The notes under the pieces were generated by a model. The model ran no database searches. It saw nothing but the letters and a program-made list of their open reading frames with translations, and had not been told where the DNA came from. Positions 34,565 through 47,084 of a DNA stretch of 64,000 nucleotides are shown in pieces; within the stretch, counting starts at the first letter, position 1, and the number at the start of each line of letters is the position of its first letter. The translations under genes and the position numbers were made by a program. Where the stretch lies: positions 8,103,814 to 8,167,813 of the forward strand of contig CP136063.1 of NCBI GenBank assembly GCA_032622095.1. Reading direction: 5' to 3'. The stretch comes from Siphonodentalium dalli. Lineage: Eukaryota; Mollusca; Scaphopoda; Gadilida; Siphonodentaliidae.

Positions 34565-34660
34565 AGGGTTAACTCTTTCACCCCCGCTGCCCGCTATAGC
34601 GGGCACGACGTCATGTACGTTCTACCACGCTGCCCGCTATAGCGGGCAGAAGTGTTCGCC
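34565..34660. repeat. Twin palindromes, possible piggyBac-type terminus
   Basis: GGTTAACTCTTTCACCCCCG leads into TGCCCGCTATAGCGGGCA (18 bp, perfectly self-complementary, about 34588-34605). The same palindrome returns about 45 bp later (about 34631-34648). TTAA followed by C-CTTTCA-CCC and a CTATAG palindrome resembles termini of piggyBac-like elements. No matching right end was found downstream, so it may be a truncated element. Confidence 0.45.
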
Positions 34661-36240
34661 TGTTTATCCGTTTTTTAAACGAACTGTGTCGCGGCTACAT
34701 AATGCAATAGCTCCCACAATTCATATAGGTCCCTCTGGGGATCCCTATATGTGTCCCTGCTATGTGTCCCTGCCATAGAAAACTAAAATATTATATCTGA
34801 ATGCCATTGGAAGCATGCCTGAATTTAAGCGGTCGGTCGGACACTGACATTTTCCGATACATATCGCCAAATGTCCGACCATTTTCAATTTTAGCCTGAC
34901 ATTATATCCGGTAATATATTTTTAAATAAATCTCATATATTTAGCAAGAATGTTGTCTAAGGTGTTATAGTTGTGCATATCATACACCCTTTACGCGGAC
35001 AATTAGGCCTAATACCCCTGAAAACGAACGCAATATTGAAGCAGAAACACTCATTATACTGGAATTCCCAAAGTTATAAATAGATAGCACAAAGGGAGTG
35101 AATTCAGTTTCAAATTTATTTCGTTTTGAGGAAGTTTGTGTTCTAAGTTCGTCAATAAAAGGACTTCTAGTGTGTGAAGTTCATTTGTTTTGATTGTGAG
35201 ATAAAATTAGATCGATTAGAGTGATTTTGGTCAATATAGTCAATTATTTATCAGTCACTGAATGTGATCAATGGGTGATTTATTTTTGCATTGCCTATTT
35301 TCGTTTTTGGATCGATTTTGGACTGTAATTGACAGAACTTTCCCCTCCTCAAGCCAACATTTGCCTGATTTTTTAAGCAAGGTGAAATTACTTCTTCAAA
35401 TTTGACCATAGGGTGATCACCAGTGTGTGCACAAGAAAAAAATAGCCAGCATTGTATGCGTGCCGTGCCATTCAGTAGAAAATTGATCAAAATCTAGTGT
35501 TTTTCAATGGCGGCTGTTTCCCTAGCAACCGTTGTCAAGGAAGTTCGACACACGAGGGTCATATATGACCCTCATGTGAATATAAATGCACTGCTGATCA
35601 CAGCAATATATGGTTTGCCATACCCACGATCCCTCTAAAAATTAGTATTTAGGCTTAGCACTAAAGACAACAAAAATCCTAATTAAGTCCTGTAAATCAC
35701 GCAACAAACGCAGTCGAGATAACCATCAACGAAATGGAACGTTTCCAAAATAATACAGTGTTGTTAACGTGATGGGAGTAATGCATGATAGATTTGTGTT
35801 AAAATGTTTTACATATTGGCCCACATTTAGATTTTTTCCGGGAAAAAATAATAAATTTATGTAAATCACGTTGATCGCGCTGCACGAATTAATGGAAACG
35901 TAATCGAGACTGCTAACAAACAAAACATATTGATGTCACGTCGCTATGTACATGTATGTGTGTTATTTGAATATTTAATATTCAGCGTCATATCCGATTA
36001 AATGTCGATTACCTGTACGCTCATGTATAGACCAAGGATATTGTGTCAGTTCCGATGTCGGCCGAAACTGTATGAAACAATAAAGCGCGTTTATATATGC
36101 CATAAACAAACGCCATGAAAAATTCCAGAAATGTTCACGACGCTCGTTATGTATACCACTATACACGTGCATGTAGCATTAAATAAACCAATAATCATTA
36201 TAAAATAAACACGATTTGTGATTTATGTCGAAGAATACCA
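34661..36240. other. AT-rich DNA without genes; one isolated palindrome
   Basis: GAGGGTCATATATGACCCTC (35554-35573) is a perfect 20 bp palindrome. The remaining sequence holds only short unsupported frames (for example minus strand 35251-35490 and 35726-35923). Confidence 0.4.
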
Positions 36241-36660
36241 TGACTTGATTATTCGGACTTTCATTAGCCTCTCGTCGGCAGTTCGTAAAATATTATCCAG
36301 ATATCAGTGCCCCTTTAATACAAGGAAACCATAACTTCCCCCCATTGCGAACCTCTGTTGGACCACGCACGCTGCTGAATGGTGACATTATCTCGTTCTT
36401 TGAAGTTATTATTAAATTTAGATCAAAGGAATTTCTGCAAGATATTTTTATACCATGTAGCAACTTTGTGAAGATGACTCCTCCTACCAGCTTGTATTCT
36501 GTATTGATTGACTGTGATTCAAACACAGAATTCTCGACTGGACACGTGCAAGCATAACTTTGTCTGTTTTGATTGGCTAGCGGACATCGTGTACCACAAT
36601 GATCACTCAATGAGGCCGTGTCGCTTTCATGATGATGAAATAAACTTACTCAACGTGGCT
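36241..36660. other. Unassigned segment with opposing open frames
   Basis: An 105-codon minus-strand frame (36293-36610) and a 70-codon plus-strand frame (36345-36557) overlap. The minus frame reads SSVRGPTEVRNGGKLWFPCI. The base composition is more coding-like than in the surroundings, but no domain is recognised and the frame could be a translated dispersed repeat. Confidence 0.25.
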
Positions 36661-36904
36661 TCGAAGAGACGTTACATGTTTCAGTAATTGTCCGCTATTG
36701 TATTGGCAAGCATACATGTATGGTAAATATTAACTTACTTTTTACCGTACTAGTAGTATATATAAGTTTAATAATTCAGTTAAATTCTGTTTTTCTCACC
36801 AGAATTAAATCACTTTGCAATTCAGTTTATTTATGTGTCCTCATCAAATATTTAAAAACAAAACATATACATTTGAAAACGTGTGTGCGACTGTGCGTTG
36901 ATCC
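36661..36904. other. AT-rich spacer
   Basis: No recognisable feature in this interval. A short plus frame (36720-36908) is not supported. Confidence 0.3.
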
Positions 36905-37085
36905 TTAGCGCAACGTGTTTAACGTAAACGCGGTCTGCGTTAAACTTCAACGCAGTCTGCGTTAAACTTCCAACGCGGTCCGTTGATTTTCAACGCGGTC
37001 GTAACGTATCACCAACGTGTTATCAACGCAAAAAACGCGTTACATTGGCGTTACGACCACGTTGAGGACCGCGTTAAAAGGGCCA
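36905..37085. repeat. CpG-rich cluster of AACGCGGTC / TTAACGC motifs
   Basis: In 180 bp the words AACGCGGTC, TGCGTTAAACTTC and AACGTG recur in both orientations. Examples are AACGCGGTCTGCGTTAAACT (36930-36949), AACGCAGTCTGCGTTAAACT (about 36949), AACGCGGTCCGTTG, AACGCGGTCGTAACG, then CGTTACGACCACGTTG and GGACCGCGTT. The second half is roughly the reverse complement of the first. CpG density is far above the flanks. Confidence 0.75.
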
Positions 37086-38193
37086 CTTATTTTAAGAAGG
37101 TGTGTATGGGGGGGATCACCGGAAGCGTTTGATCGACGTAATGTACGTCACTTTTCTTGGCGACAACGTCAACAAGAATAGTTCTGGCTTGTATTCCACT
37201 AGAGGTATACACTAATATGTATTCAATGGCTGGGATTCCGTTGAATCCATGTGACTCACGTCAATGGGTGTGAAATAAACATGTTTAATAAGCCAAAATG
37301 ATTTACTTTATAAGTTATAACAATTAATTTATGGCCAGTTAATGGTCCTATAACATTTGAATGTGACAATCTCGGCCAAACTCAAACAAATTCTATATGT
37401 GCAAATACGACAACCTAACAATCTCTCACAAATTAAACTACAATTTATTCAGATAATCATTTATTGTGTATAACAAACAAACATTGAATCTGTTGTTATA
37501 TTTTTTTCATTATCTAACAACAGACTATCATATACTGTTTATGGATACTGTTTAGCGTTAAACAACCAAGTGAGGCCGTGAGTTCAGAAACTTTAAAGGT
37601 GGCGTCAATTTTCTCAAGCAATTGCTAGCGCAGGTTAGTTTGAGATGAAATATCTCCGATCGTGTGGAAATTTGAGCTGAAACTACACACGAACAGAGAA
37701 CAGCTTGCTTAATACACGCCTTTTCGGTATGCAATAATTTCCATCTCCTTTAATTGCTTTAAAATAATGCCAACCACTGTCAACCATAGTATAATATTGC
37801 CCAAAAAGTGTTATATATCAACATTTTGTTTCTACCAAATTTGGTATCGAGAGTATGTAGGTCAGCTTTCACGAATATTTGCCAGGCCACCAAATAATTC
37901 CATGTGGTGAAAAATAACACATTTTAAAAATCGCTATCTCATAATTGAGTTTTGATGGGTGGGTTCCTCGGCTCGAATCAAATATTTTTTGATTGCTTAC
38001 ACCCAAAGCCAAAGAAATAGTAATTTAGGAGAGTAATTTCGGATAATTGATCTTTAAAATGAGTAAGATTAGGTGATAAAACAATACTTTCTGCATGATA
38101 TTAAAAATGTATACTATAGGGTCTAAAATTGCTCTGATTAAAAAATAAAACAAAACTGACAGAAGAAAAAACAAATATTGCAGACTGAAGAAA
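37086..38193. other. AT-rich DNA without recognisable features
   Basis: No open frame of note and no recognised repeat. Short words such as GGCTCGAATCAAATATTTTT (about 37970) resemble the arm of palindrome H1, but the match is weak. Confidence 0.35.
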
Positions 38194-41100
38194 ACAAGAC
38201 AGTCAATGACTGTGGGTCGCTCACCAGACTGTAAGGACTGAGAAGACAGGGACTCTGAAGACTACAAGAGTCAGTACTTGACAGAATCACTTAAGTGCTA
38301 AACATGGACATAGCTGGATGTTCTCAAATGAGCAGGGCTCTTCACCTTGAAATTTCTAATTGCACATCACTGACAAATTTCCAACCTCTTACCTTTTAAA
38401 GAGGACAACCATACCACAGTACTAAGTTCACCAAAATCACTTTGTACATTCCTCTTAGGTTGAATTTTACGACTGGTACCAGTACTTCAAGCTTTCAAAC
38501 GTTTGATAATTACCAACCTGACACCCCCATAAAGTTCAAATTTGTGGCCAATTCGGTCAAACAGTTTAACCTGAAGTAGAAACATATGGACTGATGGTTT
38601 AAAAACATACATGTTAGAAAATCAAACCAAACTACGAGAACAGTTCTAACTTATTTTTGGTGTGAACATCTAATCTACAAATGATTTAGTATCAGGCATG
38701 AATTTTTAACTTTTGATCCAAATAGGGGGTAAAATCTCCACCCTTCTACACTCCCTCCCCATTGCGTCAAACATTGCCCCCACCCAGGCTGTCTAGAAAT
38801 CAATATTATAATACCAGTAGAAACAGCATAGAGGAGAGTTAAATCTCTTATCTCTGCCCCTATTGGAACAAATGTGAATCCTCATCTATGAGATCCATTC
38901 ATCTAGTAATATCAATATACCCCCCAATTTTCTTTGAAAAATCAGGGTATGATTTCACCTGGATAAGTGCTGGTTAAGAAACTAATATTGGAACAGCCGA
39001 GTCTGTATTTAGTGTCTGACCTTTGCAGGTGAATTTAATGACAATATTCCGCAAGGTGGACTAACATCACCGAATTCACCCTCTGGGGACCTCATTTCCT
39101 AAAAATGACCCCATGAACAAATCTGAACCCCAGTCACCCAAGGCCCCTCCATACCAAATATAAGCTATATAGGCCTAATGGTTCTTGAGAAAAAACTGTT
39201 TTAAGACTTACTATGGAGGGAAAGAGTTATGGCCCTGGCTTGGCACCTACATGTATTTTATGTGATGAACTTAATTGAACAAATCTGATTGTGAGACACC
39301 TAGGGAACATGCACACTGAACTATATAAACACATTCCGTCTTTAATATGGAGAAGAAATCAATTGTTGATAGATGGATGGATAGACATCTCAACAGGCAT
39401 GGAAGCCCGACAGATAGAAGACAAATTTAATCCAATATATACCCCCCCCCCATTTCTCTTTGAATATTAGTCGTATGATTTCATCTGGATAAGTGGTGAT
39501 TAAAGCAATAATATGAAATGGCCAAACCTGAATTTATTATGTCTGACATTTGCAGAATTAGGTCCCAAAAATGTGGATTTAATGACAATATTCTGTAAGG
39601 CAGGCTAGTATCAACAAATTCATCCTCAATCTGATTAGGCCTCAATGGCCAATAAAACCAAGGAACAGATTGAAGTCCTACAGTTGAAGTTGGTGATAAA
39701 CACCCATTGAGCACCTCAATTATGCATTTTATCTTCTGCAAATTAGGGGGACATTGAAACTGAACAGGTGGAAAAAGTGACTAAATCAAACTGTCAATTT
39801 GATACTTAGGATACTTCCCATAAGATGAGGACTAAGCAGAATTAGGTCCCTGGCGGGTGTATTTGGTGATGCTAGCATGCTGTATGGGGTAGCAACACTA
39901 AATTCACCATCTGGGGACCTCACTATGTAAATGTCAGACACACTATTTCCAGACTTGAAGAAATCAAAGCCATTCACAGTATCATTGAATGTCAGTCATC
40001 ACCTAACAATGGAAGCACCAGTTTGTTGTTAAATTGCTACAGATATGTTTAGATTAGAATAATACATGTCATCTGGCCAGTTTATATAATGAATGACCTG
40101 TACCTTTACAGATATATATGCCTCTGTGGTGAGAAGAGGTATTAAATTGAGAGGTGATATGGCTTGGAAGGGATGTTGGTTGATGGCAGGGTTGGGCCTG
40201 GGCCATGTGGAAGGGGGTGGGTGGGGAGGGTGGAATGTTTCCATAATTTCATTAAAGAGTAAAGTTTCATAACTCTGCAGATGTTATATATAATGGTGTC
40301 ACTTTTTTTCAAATTTTAAAACATGTTTAAAAATTGTCCCAGAAGATGATGCCTAAGCAGAATAAGGTAATTGAGGGTGTATTTGGTGATGCTAGCCTGC
40401 TGTATGGGGTAGCAACACTAAATTCACCATCTGGGGACTTCATTCTGCAAATGTCAGACACACTATGTCCAGGCTTGGAGAAATGAACAATGGACTATTC
40501 CTTGTAGACTCTGGTAGAATAGTTGTTTAGCTAATGTCATGTCGTGTAATGACAGATGGTAAACTGGTCTGAAGCAAGCAGTCTGAAGCAAGAGTATCGG
40601 GTGACCACACTATGATAAATTGGCTTTTTCAATAATACAGGCTTCAGTGTTCTCTTAAAAATTAATAGTGCATAGCAAAGAGGTGTGAATTATAAAGGGC
40701 CATAACTCTGTTAAAATATATCGGATCAAACCCATATTTTAACTTGATCTGTATATAAGTGTCAAAAATTCATATACCAAATTTGGTGTTGATCAAGATG
40801 AAAAATGTTTGAGTAATCCTGTCTTGGATGAATTCTATAACAAAACAAGAGTGGAAGGGGTTAAATAAACAATACCAAAATCCATACAGATGAAGAACAT
40901 GCTAAGAAAAATCTAGGTAAGAAATATGAGGCTGTGATGTGTCCTAAACAAAAATTAAAGGTCAAAATGCAAAAATTAAATTTTTTGTTTTTAAAGTTAT
41001 GTCCCTAGCTCTGCCCCTATTTGACCCAGTGACCCCATTTGAACAAATCTGAACCCCAGTCACCCAAGGTCTCTCTGTACCAAATATAAGCTAAATCGGC

Positions 41101-41540
41101 CAAATATTTTTTTAGAAGAAATCATTGTAAGAATTACTATGAGTTATGGCCCTGGTTTCTCAACTAATTGACTGGGTGACCTCATTTGAACAAATCTGAA
41201 CACCAGTCACCCAAGGACCCTCCATACCAAATATTAGCTAAATCGGCCCAATGGTTCTGAACAAGAAGTCGTTGTAAGAATTACTATGGAGGAATAGAGT
41301 TATGGCCCTGGCTTCGCAACTATTTGACCCAGTGACCTCATTTGAACAAATCTGAATGAGAGTCACCTAGGGAACATCCACACCAAATATGAACCAATTC
41401 GGTATGATGGTTTCAGAGGAGAAGATGTTTTTAAAAAGTTGACGGACAGACAGACGGACGGACGGACAGATGCACGGAAGGACAACGGACGAGGAGTGAT
41501 AACTATAGCTCCACAGGAGACTTCGTCTCAGGTGAGCTAA
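38194..41540 (+). mobile_element. P2 pearl/HINE-like element, copy A
   Basis: The left end ACAAGACAGTCAATGACTGT contains a 7 bp stem ACAGTCA (38199-38205) A TGACTGT (38207-38213), followed by GCTCACC (38219-38225). The right end has a GAGAC-TTC-GTCTC stem (about 41516-41528), then GGTGAGC (41531-41537) and TAAAA. GGTGAGC is the reverse complement of the left GCTCACC. An ACGG-type microsatellite (about 41441-41495) precedes the 3' stem. The interior holds fold-back units and monomers of about 140-165 bp with CAGTGACCTCATTTGAACAA and CCCAAGGACCCTCCATACCA. No transposase was seen. Parts may be later additions, so the element could be composite. Confidence 0.7.
39411..41540. repeat. Duplicated block within P2, copy A (empty site for P3)
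   Basis: From CAGATAGAAGACAAATTTAA (39411) to the 3' end this block matches 45914-49374 almost base for base in the stretches compared. At about 40325-40335 copy A reads an uninterrupted CATGTTTAAAAATTGTCCC, which is where copy B carries the 1.26 kb P3 insertion. Copy A therefore records the pre-insertion state. Confidence 0.85.
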
Positions 41541-43370
41541 AAACCAGTTGGATAATGAAACAAGCATGATAAACAAGTAATTATTTTAGGTCTTTCTTTG
41601 CCACTTCTGCACGGTCTGATATGGACGCGATTCTCATGAAAGGGAATAAATAGTTTGCAATTAGCAGATCTCAAGCTATATATGTACCGTTCTGTCACGT
41701 TCATGTTTTTTCCGGTCATCATTCATTCTGCAGAAATACTTTGTTTATCAATAAGTTACACTAACCAATTTGGAATCAGGAATGAAGACTGCCGTTTTCA
41801 ATCTCTTGACTGAAACTTCTTCGGTTGACAGCCCTCGTAATCTGTCTTCGTTTTGCCTTTCCTGAAGACAATAAAAAAATCTGATATATTGATAAGTAGA
41901 CAATGAATGACCTTTAATGCCTTTTGCAAATGGGTATATGTTTACTCCCTTACTCAAATTTAAATTTGTGCAGTATTATCTTTCGCTCAGTTTTTAAAAT
42001 GGGCAAAATAAATAACATTGGGTCAGATTGGATGAATATAAATATGGGTAAGGCGACAGCAATTTAATTGCTTTGTTTTGTTTACGAACCCGCCGACAAC
42101 TTTTTAAGGAAAATCGCAAAAAAAAAATTCCCGACAGTTATCTTTTAGATATGTGATTTATTATGGCATTGGATTGTCACTCCGGCGCACTTTCAACGCT
42201 TTTTGTGTATCGTGTAGCGCAATTGGGGACATCTGCGGAGTCCGGATTCCTACTTTTTGAATGGTGCGAAGGGAATGTTCACCGTGTGCGTAACGTAACT
42301 ATCACAGGTATAACGTACTCTGGTAACAACTTGTCGCCAATTTCATGCTTAAGAAATTTTAAACATATCATCTTCGGCTCGTTTTATTTATTTTTATGAA
42401 AAAGGAATACATGGTGTGATAAATATATTTATCTTACAATTTAGCTATATTTCCTCAAATACACGCGAAAACGCCTAGGCGGTTTCCGATCTTGTATCCT
42501 GGATGGCAACAATGATATCGTGGATGGCAACAGCTGGTGCACGTGCGTTTCGGCAACTGGCTTGCTTTCAAAACAAAACGTCTAAATAACCCAATTAAAA
42601 GTCATAAAATAATATAATCGTGTGCTACGAACGTAAAATAATCAATACTTATTTCAATAAAGTGGACAAAATGTGGCGACATGACCGAAAAAACTAAAAG
42701 ATGTCGCCCAAAAATGTGTTGGAATCCGAAAAGTTACGAACGTTACACATTGTTTACGACGCGCACGAATACGGACTAATTTGACAAATTCTATTTCAGC
42801 GAAGTAGGGAATTCCCCGTAAGTCAGTACGGTCTTGATCAAAAACACTGACCGCATCTTTTATTCGATAAAATACAGAAAGGAAAATCAAATTAATTTTA
42901 TATTATGTTGAGGATATAAAACAGAATACTTACGAATAGTCCGCGATTTATTGCATTTCCTCTAAATGAATTTGAATGGGTGATTTTAGTGCGAGTCAGA
43001 AATCGATTGTTGAAGTAATGAAGAGTGACTTAGAGTCGGAAAGTTCAAAATTAACCAAAACTCTGAATGGACAGTCATCTCCGGCAATGCCTCTCGCCAA
43101 CACTATCACTATCCAAAGAGATTGCACCATAAAATAATACAATTATCCTGTTAAAAGTGACAATTATGTCGAACATTCGAAACGAAAATATCGTCGCCTC
43201 ATCGTTGAATCGGATTCCAGCCAAATTGAATAGTGACGTGAATTTCTCAGAATTTGACTTATCACAACGTCGCGTGCTGAGAATTGTGTACGGTGTGTTG
43301 CGCGTAATAAAATAGTTCTGTTTTAAAATGAGTTTTATTGCATTTTTATGGGACGAATTGTAAGATAAAT
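41541..43370. other. Unassigned, mostly AT-rich DNA
   Basis: A plus frame (42163-42399, beginning MALDCHSGALSTLF) and minus frames (41748-41957, 42654-42890) lack recognised motifs and neighbours. The 42160-42310 part is less AT-rich than its surroundings. Nothing is called. Confidence 0.3.
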
Positions 43371-43530
43371 TGGTTATCACCACCCTGTGTGTTTCCGAGA
43401 TCCGTATTCAAGTCTCGCTGCCTTCTCTGGGCTGTCTATCGACTCGTCCTGCGGACTCGTCGATAGACTGCCCAGAGAAGGCAGCTCGACTTGAATACGG
43501 ATCTCGGAAACACACATGGTGGTGATAACC
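43371..43530. repeat. Fold-back palindrome H2
   Basis: A near-perfect inverted repeat of about 75 bp arms centres near 43451. GGTTATCACCACC on the left pairs with GGTGGTGATAACC on the right, TTTCCGAGATCCGTATTCAA pairs with its complement ending TCTCGGAAA, and the loop is GTCC-TGC-GGAC. Outside the right arm is TATATTTATTATATACT, an end motif shared with H3-H5. Confidence 0.9.
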
Positions 43531-43554
43531 TATATTTATTATATACTTGCCCAT

Positions 43555-43630
43555 GAATTATAAGGTTTTAGCAGTGAGATATAAGTGATATCCCACTAGT
43601 GAGATATAAGTGATATCCCACTGTTGAATT
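43555..43630. repeat. Two tandem small palindromes
   Basis: AGTGAGATATAAGTGATATC followed by CCACT occurs twice in a row (about 43575 and 43600). Each unit can pair with itself (GTGAGATAT... / ...GATATCCCAC). Confidence 0.7.
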
Positions 43631-43690
43631 TATGATGTATTGACATTCATTGGGGGTCATAGGCAAGTAACTAAAGTATATAATAAACAG

Positions 43691-43846
43691 AATATCCACA
43701 CTTTTTCAGTGGATATGGGTTAAATCTCATTCGTGATGACAAAACATTTGAATTTCCACTCGTGGCTAAAGCCACTCGTGGAAATTCAATGTTTTGTCAT
43801 CACTCATGAGATATAACCCATATCCACTGAAAAAGTGTGGATATCC
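43691..43846. repeat. Fold-back palindrome H3
   Basis: The arms are about 73 bp. AATATCCACACTTTTTCAGT on the left pairs with ACTGAAAAAGTGTGGATAT on the right, and TGACAAAACATTTGAATTTC pairs with GAAATTCAATGTTTTGTCA. The centre is GGCTAAAGCC. The inner words CTCATTCGTG and GAATTTCCAC are shared with H5. The left flank is AGTATATAATAAACAG. Confidence 0.9.
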
Positions 43847-44268
43847 TCTATTTATAACGACAAATAGAATTAAATTAGCCATTTTCCCGTGAAAACTAGG
43901 ACAGGCAAGCTAGGTAAAAAAAATCAGTGATATCTGAGTATGAACGTCGGAGTGTTCCCCTATCGTAATGCGATAATCGTCAACCAATAATTAACTACGG
44001 AAGTGAATTACTGAAATCGAAACTGAAACCATGAAAGCATGACTTCTGATCTAAAGACACCAGTCCTCATACATGTGATACGTTATTAAAGGATGACATC
44101 ATGTTTATTTGATTTGTACATCATATCTAAATAATTTAAACTGGTCAATTAATAGGGGAATGGATTTTTGTGAGTGGGAAATTTATTTAAGGGCTTCTGT
44201 AGTTCTGGGTTTTTCCAGATCAAATTTGGCTGTGGGATAGCCCTGTCATACACTTGGGGATTTATTTA
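43847..44268. other. AT-rich DNA without recognisable features
   Basis: No supported frame or repeat in this interval up to the left end of P2 copy B. Confidence 0.35.
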
Positions 44269-47084
44269 AACAAGACAGTCAATGACTGTGGGGTCGCTCA
44301 CCAGACTGCAAAGACTGATAAGACTGGGACTCTGGAGACCACAACAGTCAGAACTTTTCATAATCACTTTAAAAGAAGTAGATATCTAAAGAGTTAAATC
44401 TAAAACAAAAAAATTGGAGTTATGTCCCTGGCCCCGCCCACATTTGACCCAGTGACCTGATTTGAACAAATCTGAACCCCAGTCACCCAAGGATCCTCCA
44501 TACCAAATATGAACCCATATAGCCTGATGGTATTTGAGAAGAAGTCACTTTAAGAATACTATGGAGGGAAAGAGTTATGGCCCTGGCTTCGCAACTATTT
44601 CAAGTGAACTCATTTGAACAAATCTGAATGTGAGTCACCTAGGGAACATCCACACCAAATATGAAACCATTCGGTCTTATTGTTCTGAAGATGTTTAAAA
44701 TAATTACTATGGTGGGAAAGAGTTATGGCCCTGGCTTCGCAACTATTTGACCCAGTGACCGCATTTGAACAAATCTGAATGAGAATCACCTTGGGAACAT
44801 CCACACCAAATATGAACCCATTTGGTCTTATGGTTCCAGAGGAGAATATGTTCAAATAATTGTTGTCGGACGGATGGACGGACAGACGATGGACGGACGA
44901 GGAGTGATGACTATAGCTCCGCCAGAGCACAGGTAGGGTGGCTGGTTGATAATTAAATCTCTTATCTCCGACCCTATTTGAACAAACGTGAATCCCCATC
45001 TATGAGATCCATTCATTTGGTAATTTCAGACATTAGATTTTAAGAGTTGAACTGAACTGATTTTCCTAAAATGACCCCAAATCTGAAAAAATCTAAACCC
45101 CAGTCACCGAAGGACCATCCATACCAAACATAATCTAAATAGTCCAGATGGTTCTTGAGAAGAAATTGTTTTAAGAATTACTATGGAAGGAAAGAGTTAT
45201 GGCCCTGACTTCTCACCTATTTGACCTGATGAACTCATTTGAACAAATCTGAATGTGAGTCACCTGGGGGACATCCACACCTAAATATATAAACCCATTT
45301 GGTCTTTAATAAGTATCTGGAGAAGAAAACAATTGATGGACGGATAGAGACATAATGACAGATGGGTGGATGGGAGAACAGTCTGACATAGAGACTGACA
45401 AATTCAATCCAATATACCCCCCAAGTTTTCTTTGCAAAATCAGGGTATAATGAGTTCAACTGGATACTGGTGGTTAAGAACATAATATTCGAACAGACAA
45501 GCCTGAACAAATTGTCTGACATTTGCAGAATGAGGTCCCCAAAGGGTGAATTTAATGACACAATCCTGCAATGCGGGCTAGCATCACCAAATTCACCCTC
45601 TGGGGACCACATTCTGTGTAGGCCTCAACTGCTATGGGAGACATAGCATTAGATTGAAGTTCTCCAGTTAAAGTTGGTGATGTGCACCCATTGGGCACCT
45701 CAATTATGCATTTTATATTCACAAATTAGGGGATATAGAAACTAAACAGAAGGGCTAAAGTAAGTAAAAATGTCAATTTAAGTGCCTATATACTTCCCAG
45801 AAGATGAGGCCTAAGCAGAATGAGGACCCTGGCTAGTGTATTTGGTGATGCTAGACTGCTGTGCAGGGTAGCATAACTAAATTCACCATCTGGGGACCTC
45901 ATTCTGCAAATGCCAGATAGAAGACAAATTTAATCCAATATATACCCTCCCCCCACATTTTTCTTTGAATATTAGTCGTATGATTTCATCTGGATAAGTG
46001 GTGATTAAAACAATAATATGAAATGGCCAAACCTGAATTTAGTATGTCTGACATTTGCAGAATTAGGTCCCAAAAATGTGGATTTAATGACAATATTCTG
46101 TAAGGCAGGCTAGCATCACCAAATTCATCCTCAATCTGATTAGGCCTCAATGGCCAATAAAACCAAGGAACAGATTGAAGTCCTACAGTTGAAGTTGGTG
46201 ATAAACACCCATTGAGCACCTCAATTATGCATTTTATCTTCTGCAAATTAGGGGAACATTGAAACTGAACAGGTGGAAAAAAGTGACTAAATCAATGAAG
46301 TCCTACAGTTGAAGTTGGTGATACACACCCATTGAGCACCTCAATTATGCATTTTATCTTCTGCAAATTAGGGGGACATTGAAACTGAACAGGTGGAAAA
46401 AGTGACTAAATCAAACTGTCAATTTGATACTTAGGATACTTCCCATAAGATGAGGACTAAGCAGAATTAGGTCCCTGGCGGGTGTATTTGGTGATGCTAG
46501 CATGCTGTATGGGGTAGCAACACTAAATTCACCATCTGGGGACCTCACTATGTAAATGTCAGACACACTATTTCCAGACTTGAAGAAATCAAAGCCATTC
46601 ACAGTATCATTGAATGTCAGTCATCACCTAACAATGGAAGCACAAGTTTGTTGTTAAATTGCTACAGATATGTTTAGATTAGAATAATACATGTCATCTG
46701 GCCAGTTTATATAATTAATGACCTGTACCTTTACAGATATATATGCCTCTGTGGTGAGAAGAGGTATTAAATTGAGAGGTGATATGGCTTGGAAGGGATG
46801 TTGGTTGTTGGCAGGGTTGGGCCTGGGCCATTTGGGAGGGGGTGGGTGGGGGAGGGTGGAATGTTTCCATAATTTCATTAAAGAGTAAAGTTTCATAACT
46901 CTGCAGATGTTATATATAATGGTGTCACTTTTTTTCAAATTTTAAAACATGTTTAACAAGAGCATCGCTAGGGCGTGGCAAAATACGCCCTTTAGCCATT
47001 TCGAATTGTACTATCACAAAATAAGATAATACTTTGAGCTTACATTTAAAGAAAATCTGATATACCCCTAATTTCAATGCCAAA

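Noticed and set aside
39481-46938. Minus-strand ORFs in P2 as real proteins
   Set aside because: They follow the fold-back repeat units and end with them; no start context or known domain.
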